Positions 1 to 5,118 of a DNA stretch of 8,781 nucleotides are shown piece by piece. This stretch comes from a bacterium (GTDB lineage Bacteria; Chloroflexota; Chloroflexia; Thermomicrobiales; UBA6265). A program made the translations under genes and the position numbers. Where the stretch lies: assembly GCA_029977305.1 (NCBI GenBank), contig JAPOLF010000083.1:1-8781 (forward strand), read 5' to 3'. Positions within the stretch are counted from its first letter, which is position 1. Each line of letters opens with the position of its first letter. The notes under the pieces are model-generated. The model saw nothing but the letters and a program-made list of their open reading frames with translations. It was not told where the DNA came from and searched no databases.

Positions 1-25
1 GGCCCTTGGCGGCACCGCCTGCCAT
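1..25 (-). CDS. 5' end of a gene downstream of nusA (partial, unidentified)
   Basis: On the minus strand an ATG (25-23) lies 6 nt after the nusA stop codon. A purine-rich GGAGCGGAG stretch, made by the last nusA codons, sits just upstream and could act as its ribosome binding site. Only eight residues are visible (MAGGAAKG) before the window ends. In most bacteria nusA is followed by the small RNA-binding protein YlxR or by infB (IF2), so either is the likely identity. The sequence seen cannot decide between them. The tight spacing implies co-transcription and translational coupling with nusA. Confidence 0.45.
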
Positions 26-31
26 CAGCTG

Positions 32-1369
32 TTACTCCGCTCCCGTGGCGCCGCCGACGTTGACGGGCTCGTCGAGACCGAGTTCCTCGCCGGTCTCGGC
101 ATTGAAGCGGTGACGCAGATCGCGATTCCAGAAGACTTCGAGGACGCCGTCGACGAGGTCGACATCGACCGCGAGGTTGGCGAGGGAGTCATCGAGGGGA
201 CCGTAGCTCTTGCCGCGGACTTCGATCGTGCCGTCGGGCTTGACCTGTCGCGGTGAGCGGCCGGACCAGAGCATCTCGTTGCCGGATTGGGCCTCGGTGT
301 ACTCGGCAGCTTGGCGGAGGAGATCGTCGCCCATGCCGTGGAGGGTGGCAGGGTCCTTGATGTAGATCTTCCAGCCGGTGAGCTTGAATGCGAGGCGGGC
401 GTTCTGGCCCTCCTTGCCGATGGCGAGGGACATGGACTCGGTCGGGACGATGACCGTGGCGACCTTGTTCTCCTCATCGAGGGAGACGCTGCTCGGCTTG
501 GCCGGGCTGAGGGCATTGGCAATGAACTGGGCGGTATCGGGCGACCACGGGATGACGTCGATCTTCTCGCCGTAGAGCTCGTTGACGATGTTCTGGATGC
601 GGACGCCGCGAACGCCGACGCAGGCGCCGACCGGGTCGACTTTCTCCTGCCGGGCGACGACGGCGACCTTGCTGCGGAGGCCGGGTTCGCGGGCGATGCT
701 CTTGATCTCGACGGCACCGCTGAAGATCTCGGGGACCTCAGCCTCGAAGAGGCGCTGGATCAACCCGGGGTGGCTGCGGGAGACGATGAGCTGCGGACCG
801 CGCTCGTCCTTGTTGACCTCGACGAGGAGGACCTTGATGCGCTGACCGGGGCGGTAGCGCTCGTTGTGGACCTGCTCGCGGGCGGGCATGACGGCCTCGG
901 CCTTGTTGAGCTCGACAATGACGGCGCGGGCGTCGGAACGCTGCACGGTGCCGTTCATGAGTTCGAGTTTCTTGTCAGCGAACTCTTCGTAGACGGTGTC
1001 GCGCTCGTAGTTGCGGAGGTGCTGCATGACCACCTGCTTGGCGGTCTGGGCGGCGATGCGACCGAAGTTGTCGGGCGTGCGCTCGATCTTGATGACGTCG
1101 CCAACCACGGGATGGGCGGCGAGGGACTTCGCCTGCTCGACGGTGACCTCGTTGATTGGATCCTCGACGACGTCGACCACGCGCTTGACGACCAGCACAC
1201 GCATCGTGCCGGACGAGGAGTCCATGTCGATCTCGACGTCCTCTTCGGTGTTGGCCATCTTCTTGTAGACGGTCTTCAGTGCCTGCTCGACCGAGTTGAT
1301 GACGGCATCCTTCGGGATGCCGCGCTCAGCGGCGATCTGGGCTATGGCGGTGTAGAAGTCGCTCTTCAT
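32..1369 (-). CDS. nusA: Transcription termination/antitermination factor NusA, with atypical C-terminal extension
   Basis: NusA binds RNA polymerase and nascent RNA in the cytoplasm and modulates pausing, intrinsic termination and antitermination. The 445-residue product has the family order: N-terminal RNAP-binding domain (about 1-125), S1 domain (about 135-200, ending near PQLIVSRS), KH1 (about 230-290, GVRG at 252-255 and the ELYGEKIDVIPW segment) and KH2 (about 300-345, AIGKEGQNARLA at 316-327). The ATG at 1369 is chosen because MKSDFYTAIAQIA is the typical NusA N-terminus and AGGAGG lies 8 nt upstream. The frame stays open 67 codons further 5', but that part is leader RNA. After KH2 there are about 100 residues unlike the acidic repeats of E. 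coli NusA. They contain a short beta-rich segment (about 378-425: GTIEVRGKSYGPL, then DGVLEVFWNRDLRHRF) resembling the C-terminal beta-barrel of Mu/IS-type transposases. Family assignment is secure; the tail comparison is by eye. Confidence 0.97.
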   Translation of the reverse strand: MKSDFYTAIAQIAAERGIPKDAVINSVEQALKTVYKKMANTEEDVEIDMDSSSGTMRVLVVKRVVDVVEDPINEVTVEQAKSLAAHPVVGDVIKIERTPDNFGRIAAQTAKQVVMQHLRNYERDTVYEEFADKKLELMNGTVQRSDARAVIVELNKAEAVMPAREQVHNERYRPGQRIKVLLVEVNKDERGPQLIVSRSHPGLIQRLFEAEVPEIFSGAVEIKSIAREPGLRSKVAVVARQEKVDPVGACVGVRGVRIQNIVNELYGEKIDVIPWSPDTAQFIANALSPAKPSSVSLDEENKVATVIVPTESMSLAIGKEGQNARLAFKLTGWKIYIKDPATLHGMGDDLLRQAAEYTEAQSGNEMLWSGRSPRQVKPDGTIEVRGKSYGPLDDSLANLAVDVDLVDGVLEVFWNRDLRHRFNAETGEELGLDEPVNVGGATGAE

Positions 1370-1533
1370 GGTGGCGGCCTCCTCGCTGCGGGCGGGGTGG
1401 CGTCGCCAGTTGTCGCTGGGGGGCGCACAAGCGCCAGCCCGGGACGTGAAACCGCCACCCCTGATGATGTCCTCGGGATCAGGACACGGAAAACGCGGGC
1501 CATAGGCACCGCGTTTGCTCAAGGCTTGGTTCC
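1370..1533 (-). promoter_or_regulatory. Structured 5' leader of nusA with mutually exclusive pairings
   Basis: This is about 165 nt of untranslated RNA between the predicted nusA promoter and its ATG, with no good coding signal. Visible structures are: a perfect 8-bp hairpin AAACGCGG/CCGCGTTT (1491-1498 with 1509-1516) followed on the minus strand by TTCC; a 6-bp hairpin TGTCCT/AGGACA (1468-1473 with 1481-1486); and a 9-bp stem closing a branched element (1394-1402 with 1453-1461). The last stem's 5' strand (1452-1459) is also complementary over 8 bp to CCGCCACC, which sits between the Shine-Dalgarno and the ATG (1370-1377). One fold would therefore mask the start region and the other expose it. 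The complementarity is seen; regulation is inferred. Confidence 0.45.
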
Positions 1534-1540
1534 CGGGGGA

Positions 1541-1570
1541 AGCATAGCACTGAAGCGACAGTGCGGACAA
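1541..1570 (-). promoter_or_regulatory. nusA promoter (TTGTCC - 18 - TATGCT) with inverted repeat in the spacer
   Basis: On the minus strand TTGTCC (1570-1565) is followed 18 nt later by TATGCT (1546-1541), preceded by TGC as an extended -10. A start site near 1533 is expected. The 18-nt spacer is exactly a perfect inverted repeat, GCACTG-AAGCGA-CAGTGC (1547-1564). An inverted repeat between -35 and -10 is a typical operator position, but the arms are only 6 bp and no regulator is recognised. Confidence 0.6.
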
Positions 1571-1608
1571 CTTGGGCGGAGTGGCCGAACCGGGGTGGCG
1601 CGGGTGCG

Positions 1609-1614
1609 TAGAAT
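1609..1614 (+). promoter_or_regulatory. Possible -10 element for ctaA
   Basis: TAGAAT lies 33 nt before the ctaA ATG, leaving a short leader that contains the ribosome binding site. No convincing -35 hexamer is found 16-18 nt upstream, so this is tentative. It lies close behind the divergent nusA promoter, so the two genes would share the intergenic region. Confidence 0.3.
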
Positions 1615-1646
1615 TGGGGGCATCACGGTCTCAGGAGGGTGTTCCG

Positions 1647-2603
1647 ATGCTGAAGTTGGCCCGTCGCCTCTCGATCGCCGCCGCGGTGGGGATGTTCATC
1701 GTGCTCCTGATGGGGGCGCTGGTGACCAAGACGGGGTCCGGGATGGGCTGTGGGAGGTCGTGGCCGCTGTGCAACGGGGAGTTCATCCCGTCGTACACGA
1801 TCGAAACGGCGATCGAATACAGCCACCGGCTGGTGACGAGTGTCGAGGGCTTGCTGCTGGTGGGGGCGTGCGCCACGGCGTTCCGCTTCCGCAAGGCGCT
1901 GCCGGAACTGAAGGTGCTGATTCCGGTGACGCTGTTCACCTTGGTGCTGCAGTCGGGGATGGGGGCGCTGGCGGTGATCTGGCCGCAGAGCCCGTGGGTG
2001 CTGGCGACGCACTTCGGGATCTCGATGACGGCGGTGGCGTCGACGGCCTTGATGGCGCGGGTGCTCGGCGAGGGTCCGGATCGGCCGCCGCGCAATCCGT
2101 ATGTGGTGCCGAGGAACTTCATCTGGGCGACGTGGGGGTTGCTGCTGCTGGTGACGGTGATCGCCTACATGGGGGCGTACGTCAGGCACAGCAAGGCATC
2201 GCTCGCGTGCGCGTCATGGCCGCTGTGCAATGGCAAGGTGTTGTCCGGGTTGACGCTGCCGGAGGGGGTGGTGGTGGCGCACCGGATCGCGGCGCTGATC
2301 GGGCTGGTGGTGATCGTGGTGATGTGGCGGTGGGCGGCGACGTTCACGGGGCGTCCGGATCTCGGCCGGATCGGGCTGATCGCGACGGTGATCGTGGTGG
2401 TGCAGGCGATGACAGGGGCACTGGTGCCGCTGACGCAGCTGTCGTTCTGGAGCACGATGACGCACGCAGGGTTGATGGCGCTGCTCTTCGTGGTCTGCAC
2501 GGAATGGTGCCGCCTGGCGATGCCGCAGCCGACCGGGAAGCCCTCGAAGAGTGCGGCTGAGTCAGGGATGCCGTTGGCGAGTTCCGGATCGTCGGCGGAT
2601 TAG
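1647..2603 (+). CDS. ctaA: Heme A synthase (COX15/CtaA family)
   Basis: An integral membrane enzyme that oxidises the C8 methyl of heme O to the formyl group of heme A, needed by aa3-type cytochrome oxidases. The 318-residue product is rich in hydrophobic helices consistent with eight transmembrane segments. Family signatures are complete: TGSGMGCG..WPLCNG (Cys35 and Cys42), IEYSHR (Glu57, His60), THFG (His122), ACASWPLCNG (Cys188 and Cys194), VAHR (His212) and MTHAG (His273). The spacing closely matches Bacillus CtaA, with four haem-ligand histidines, the catalytic Glu and paired extracytoplasmic cysteines in each half. The ATG at 1647 is preferred because AGGAGGG (1633-1639) lies 7 nt upstream and MLKLARRL is a sensible first helix; the frame opens at 1572 without support. 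The gene stands alone, with no ctaB or oxidase subunits next to it, and converges on the metal-binding gene. The last ~30 residues are a polar Ser/Ala-rich tail. It implies an aerobic heme-A oxidase. Confidence 0.95.
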   Translation: MLKLARRLSIAAAVGMFIVLLMGALVTKTGSGMGCGRSWPLCNGEFIPSYTIETAIEYSHRLVTSVEGLLLVGACATAFRFRKALPELKVLIPVTLFTLVLQSGMGALAVIWPQSPWVLATHFGISMTAVASTALMARVLGEGPDRPPRNPYVVPRNFIWATWGLLLLVTVIAYMGAYVRHSKASLACASWPLCNGKVLSGLTLPEGVVVAHRIAALIGLVVIVVMWRWAATFTGRPDLGRIGLIATVIVVVQAMTGALVPLTQLSFWSTMTHAGLMALLFVVCTEWCRLAMPQPTGKPSKSAAESGMPLASSGSSAD

Positions 2604-2611
2604 GCCGGGCT

Positions 2612-3559
2612 CTATTGCCCGAGCGCGGTGACGATGGTGTCGACGTTGCTGCGCATCATGCCGTCGTAGTGCTCGCCGGGTGAGCCGGGGGCGCCGAGGG
2701 CATCGCTATAGAGGGGCGGGGCGATGGCGACGCCGGCCTCGCTGGCGATGGACTCCATGAGGGCGGGGTTCTGCACGTTCTCTACGAAGATGGCCGGGAC
2801 GCCGGCGGCGCGGATCTCGTCGACGAGGGCGACGATGTCGGCGGCGGAGGGTTCGGCCTGCTCGGTGGTGGTGCCGAGGGCGGTGCCGAGAATCTCGAAG
2901 CCGTAGCGATCGGCAAAGTAGCCGAAGGTGTCGTGGGCGGTGACGAGTTTGCGGCGATCCTCGGGGAGGGTGGCGACGCGTTCGAGGACCCACGCGTCGA
3001 GCTCCTCGAGGTTGGCGATGGCGGCGTCGGCGTTGGCCTCGTAGGTGGCGGCGTTGGCGGGATCGGCGGCGACGAGCGCGTCGCGGATCGCCTCGGTCAT
3101 GCGGATGGCGTTTTGGACGTCATGCCAGACGTGGGGATCGGACGCACCGTGGTCGTCGGATGGGGCGTCTGCGGCGTCGGTGTGATCAGCCGCGCGGAGG
3201 GGGAGGCCGTCGGTGAGGGTGACGACGGTGGCGGATTCGCCGGAGCCTTGGAGCAGGTCGTCGAGCCAGGGCTCGAAATCGAGGCCGATGGCGAAGACAA
3301 GGTTGGCATCGGCGAGGGCGATGGCGTCGGCAGGGGTGGCGGCGAAGGTGTGGGTGTCGACACCGGCACCGACGATGGTGCGGACGTCGGCGGCATCCCC
3401 GGCGACGGCGGCGACGAGATCACCGAGGACGCTGAAGGTGGCGACGACGACAGGTTTGTCAGTAGCGCGCGCGATCTGGTGCGGGACGCCGAGGAGCACC
3501 ACAGCGGAGGTGGCGAGGACGCCGCGTCGGGTGAGCTGGTGGCGAAACGGGGTGGGCAT
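2612..3559 (-). CDS. znuA: Zn/Mn-type metal ABC transporter substrate-binding protein (ZnuA-like)
   Basis: Extracytoplasmic binding protein of the cluster A-I (ZnuA/TroA/PsaA) family, which hands Zn(II) or Mn(II) to an ABC importer. The product is 315 residues. Expected metal ligands are present: His70 (VDTHTF), His143 (DPHVWHD), His209 (TAHDTFGYF) and Asp286 (LYSDALG). A His rather than Glu as third ligand is more usual in zinc-type members. A short His/Asp-rich loop (about 125-143) precedes the second ligand, also common in zinc binders. The leader (1-32) has TRRGVLA and then a hydrophobic stretch, like a Tat signal, with cleavage plausible near IARA. There is no lipobox cysteine and no Cys anywhere. 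The ATG at 3559 has GAGGAG 9 nt upstream; the frame continues to a GTG at 3640 without support. No permease or ATPase gene is adjacent. Metal specificity is inferred; Mn remains possible. Confidence 0.88.
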   Translation of the reverse strand: MPTPFRHQLTRRGVLATSAVVLLGVPHQIARATDKPVVVATFSVLGDLVAAVAGDAADVRTIVGAGVDTHTFAATPADAIALADANLVFAIGLDFEPWLDDLLQGSGESATVVTLTDGLPLRAADHTDAADAPSDDHGASDPHVWHDVQNAIRMTEAIRDALVAADPANAATYEANADAAIANLEELDAWVLERVATLPEDRRKLVTAHDTFGYFADRYGFEILGTALGTTTEQAEPSAADIVALVDEIRAAGVPAIFVENVQNPALMESIASEAGVAIAPPLYSDALGAPGSPGEHYDGMMRSNVDTIVTALGQ

Positions 3560-3640
3560 CGGGTTCGGCTCCTCGGAAGGTCGACTGCACGCGGAGGTGG
3601 CAAGGATGCCGCATCGGCGGCTGGGCGGCGCGATAGCCAC

Positions 3641-3655
3641 TGATACAGTGTATCA
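3641..3655. promoter_or_regulatory. Perfect 7-1-7 palindrome, likely Fur/Zur-type operator
   Basis: TGATACA-G-TGTATCA is a perfect inverted repeat with a single central base, the architecture of Fur, Zur and PerR boxes (Fur consensus TGATAATnATTATCA). It covers the predicted -10 of the metal-binding protein gene, so a bound repressor would block that promoter. The AT-rich site stands out in GC-rich surroundings. The regulator's identity (Zur or another metal repressor such as a DtxR/MntR type) is inferred from position and form. Confidence 0.6.
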
Positions 3656-3676
3656 TTACCGGTGAAATCGGGACAA
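3647..3676 (-). promoter_or_regulatory. Promoter of the metal-binding protein gene (TTGTCC - 18 - TACACT)
   Basis: On the minus strand TTGTCC (3676-3671), an 18-nt spacer and TACACT (3652-3647) preceded by TGA form a sigma70-like promoter. The -35 hexamer and spacer length are the same as at nusA. The -10 lies inside the palindrome at 3641-3655. The leader to the ATG at 3559 is about 80 nt. Confidence 0.5.
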
Positions 3677-3692
3677 AGGCGGGCAGACCCCG

Positions 3693-3721
3693 TTGACCGA
3701 TGCGCGGGTGTTTGCTACCAT
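3693..3721 (+). promoter_or_regulatory. Promoter of the infC-rpmI-rplT operon (TTGACC - 17 - TACCAT)
   Basis: TTGACC (3693-3698), a 17-nt spacer and TACCAT (3716-3721) preceded by TGC form a near-consensus promoter with an extended -10. Transcription would begin near 3728, just before the leader hairpins. It diverges from the metal-gene promoter, with about 17 bp between the two -35 hexamers. Confidence 0.65.
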
Positions 3722-3730
3722 CCGCGTCTA

Positions 3731-3778
3731 GCCCCGCGTGGGGCGGCGCCGATGTGCCTCATCGGCGCGTTCTGTGTT
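3731..3778 (+). promoter_or_regulatory. infC leader: two adjacent hairpins, possible attenuator
   Basis: Hairpin 1 is GCCCC-GCGT-GGGGC (3731-3744). Hairpin 2 is GCGCCGATG-TGCCT-CATCGGCGC (3746-3768), a perfect 9-bp stem followed by GTTCTGTGTT, six T in ten bases. That is terminator-like and lies before the infC start. In Bacillus the infC operon is controlled by L20-dependent premature termination in the leader, and in E. coli by L20 and IF3 at the translational level. An attenuator here would fit, but the structure could simply be a stable leader; no L20-site consensus could be matched by eye. Confidence 0.45.
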
Positions 3779-3797
3779 CAACGATGGGGTGAGTGCC

Positions 3798-4382
3798 ATT
3801 TCCCGACCCGCGCAAACTCGCGTCAACGAGCGGATCCGGATTCGCGAGGTCCGGCTGATCGATGAAGAGGGGAATCAGGTTGGGGTGATCCCGACGTTCG
3901 AGGCCCTTCAAATGGCGCGAGACCGAGGCTTGGATCTCGTCGAGGTGGCGCCCAATGCCATGCCGCCGGTGTGCCGGCTGATGGACTATGGAAAGTTCCG
4001 CTACGAGCAGAGCCGGAAAGAGCGCGAGTCGCGGAAGCACCAGCACGTTGTTGAGTTGAAGGAAGTGCGCATCCGGCCCAAGATCGACGATCACGACTTG
4101 GAGACGAAGGGCCGGCAAGCAGCGAAGTTTCTCAATGCGGGCGACAAGGTGAAGGTCACCGTGTTGTTCCGCGGACGAGAGATGGCCCATCCGGACATCG
4201 GCAAGGGATTGCTGGACCAGATGGCAGATTTCCTTCGCCCGCATGCGACGGTGGAGCAGCCACCGCGGATGGAAGGGCGGACGATGACGATGTTCTTGAA
4301 TCCGTTGAAGCCGAAGCAGACGGCGCAGAAAGAGGATCGCAACCGTGGCGAAGAAGAAGGCGACGAAACTCAAGACGCATAG
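3798..4382 (+). CDS. infC: Translation initiation factor IF-3, probable ATT start
   Basis: IF3 binds the 30S subunit, prevents premature 50S joining and proofreads the start codon and initiator tRNA. The product is 194 residues from the chosen start: N-terminal domain (about 8-75, with REVRLID and the signature VAPNAMPPVCRLMDYGKF at 50-67), a charged helical linker (about 70-88) and the C-terminal domain (about 88-172, KEVRIRPKIDDHD, VTVLFRGREM, then MTMFLNP). The start is placed at ATT 3798 because the protein then begins MSRPAQTRVNERIR, matching the usual N-terminus. GGGGTGA (3786-3792) lies 5 nt before it, and ATT is the known autoregulatory infC start in E. coli and Bacillus. An in-frame GTG at 3789 lies within that Shine-Dalgarno and lacks its own. 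Another in-frame GTG at 3738 would place leader hairpin sequence in the protein. The acidic tail (175-194) overlaps rpmI. Confidence 0.93.
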   Translation: MSRPAQTRVNERIRIREVRLIDEEGNQVGVIPTFEALQMARDRGLDLVEVAPNAMPPVCRLMDYGKFRYEQSRKERESRKHQHVVELKEVRIRPKIDDHDLETKGRQAAKFLNAGDKVKVTVLFRGREMAHPDIGKGLLDQMADFLRPHATVEQPPRMEGRTMTMFLNPLKPKQTAQKEDRNRGEEEGDETQDA

Positions 4383-4563
4383 CGGTGCCAAGCGCCGGTT
4401 CAACGTGACGGCCACGGGCAAGATCATGCACGCCAAGGGCATGAAGAGCCACAACCGCCGGAAGAAGTCGCCGCGGACGAAGCGGCAGTTCGACCGGATG
4501 TTGGAGATGGATTCGACGATGGTGAAGAAGGTCCGGAAGCTGCTGCCGTACGGCTTGGAGTAG
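4345..4563 (+). CDS. rpmI: 50S ribosomal protein L35
   Basis: Small basic protein of the large ribosomal subunit, 72 residues, slightly longer than the usual 64-66. It begins MAKKKATKLKTHSGAKRRF and contains the family pattern of Thr/Gly-rich turn and Lys/Arg clusters (TGKIMHAKGMKSHNRRKKSPRTKR, written here as its key stretch: KSHNRRKKS at about 44-52). It starts at GTG 4345 with AGAGGA (4331-4336) 8 nt upstream. The start lies inside the end of infC, overlapping it by 38 nt in another frame, so translation of the two is probably coupled. It sits between infC and rplT in the canonical gene order. Confidence 0.96.
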   Translation: MAKKKATKLKTHSGAKRRFNVTATGKIMHAKGMKSHNRRKKSPRTKRQFDRMLEMDSTMVKKVRKLLPYGLE

Positions 4564-4583
4564 CTCAGGACGTCTTGCGACAC

Positions 4584-4601
4584 GTGCCGCAGGGGCGGCA
4601 C
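4584..4601 (+). promoter_or_regulatory. Intergenic hairpin between rpmI and rplT
   Basis: GTGCCGC-AGGG-GCGGCAC is a perfect 7-bp stem with a 4-nt loop in the 73-nt gap between rpmI and rplT. It has no T-tract, so it is not a terminator. It may be an RNA-processing or stability element, or part of an L20-type autoregulatory site; the sequence alone does not show which. Confidence 0.35.
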
Positions 4602-4636
4602 CAGCAGTCAGCGCATCAGGAAGCTGAGGGATTTCA

Positions 4637-4999
4637 ATGGCTCGGGTGAAGCGGGGCGTGACGGCCCACCGGCGGCACAAGAAGGTCTTGGCGCAGGTCA
4701 AGGGCCACTACAGCTCGAACAACCGCCTGTACAAGCGGGCCCACGAGTCGCTGATGCGCGCACTGCGGTACGCGTACCGCGACCGCCGGACGAAGAAGCG
4801 GGACATGCGTCGGTTGTGGATCGTCCGCATCAACGCGGCGTCGCGCAGCAACGGGCTCTCCTACTCGAAGTTCATCGCGGGGCTGAAGGCTGCCAACATC
4901 GGGCTGGACCGGAAGGTGCTGGCCGATCTCGCGGTGCGTGACGCGGCGGGGTTTGCTGCCGTCGTCGACGCGGCGAAGCAGGCGCTGGCCAAGGCATAG
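4637..4999 (+). CDS. rplT: 50S ribosomal protein L20
   Basis: Early-assembly protein that binds 23S rRNA and, in several bacteria, represses its own operon. The 120-residue length is normal. The N-terminal extension is basic and typical (MARVKRGVTAHRRHKKVLAQ; then GHYSSNNRLYKRA). The globular part includes RRLWIVRINAASRSNGLSYS and FIAGLKAANIGLDRKVLADLA. The ATG at 4637 is preceded by GAGGG (4626-4630) 6 nt upstream. It is the last gene of the infC operon, followed 13 nt later by a strong terminator stem. Confidence 0.98.
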   Translation: MARVKRGVTAHRRHKKVLAQVKGHYSSNNRLYKRAHESLMRALRYAYRDRRTKKRDMRRLWIVRINAASRSNGLSYSKFIAGLKAANIGLDRKVLADLAVRDAAGFAAVVDAAKQALAKA

Positions 5000-5012
5000 C
5001 GATTCCCGGCAA

Positions 5013-5053
5013 GACGCCCCGGCTCGGCAACGAGTCGGGGCGTCGTCGTGTCT
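5013..5053 (+). terminator. Intrinsic terminator of the infC-rpmI-rplT operon
   Basis: A 14-bp stem (5013-5026 with 5031-5044, one G-T pair) is closed by a GCAA tetraloop of the stable GNRA type and followed by GTCGTGTCT. The U-tract is weak but the stem is very stable, and the position directly after the rplT stop supports the call. Confidence 0.8.
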
Positions 5054-5063
5054 GGCGGGGTTC

Positions 5064-5092
5064 TGCCACAATGGCTGGGACGGTGACCGTCC
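5064..5092 (+). promoter_or_regulatory. Possible methyltransferase promoter with 7-1-7 palindrome
   Basis: TGC-CACAAT (5064-5072) could be an extended -10, with no clear -35 because the upstream DNA is the rplT terminator. Immediately downstream is a perfect palindrome, GGACGGT-G-ACCGTCC (5078-5092), which would lie at the transcription start. It could be an operator or a 5'-end mRNA hairpin. Confidence 0.3.
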
Positions 5093-5118
5093 GGTCAGCG
5101 TGAAATCCGAGGCGCGCG

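Noticed and set aside
1370..1570. 67-codon N-terminal extension of nusA
   Set aside because: It would cross the predicted promoter and leader, has no ribosome binding site at its start, and adds sequence unlike any NusA N-terminus, whereas the ATG at 1369 has AGGAGG.
287..2560. 757-residue plus-strand open frame running through nusA and into ctaA
   Set aside because: It is antisense to nusA and out of frame with ctaA, its composition is low-complexity Gly/Asp/Leu/Val, and both real genes are unmistakable. High GC leaves long stop-free shadow frames.
2606..2621. Small inverted repeat CGGGC/GCCCG between the convergent ctaA and metal-gene ends
   Set aside because: It has only 5 bp of stem, a 6-nt loop, no T-tract on either strand, and overlaps the end of the metal-gene coding sequence.
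2933..3643. 236-residue Gly-rich plus-strand frame
   Set aside because: It is a shadow of the metal-binding protein gene on the other strand, with repetitive Gly/Val/Asp composition and no start signal.
3738..3797. Upstream GTG starts for infC (3738 and 3789)
   Set aside because: The GTG at 3738 lies within leader hairpin 1, so translation would run through both stems and add non-conserved residues. The GTG at 3789 sits within the Shine-Dalgarno of the ATT start and has none itself.
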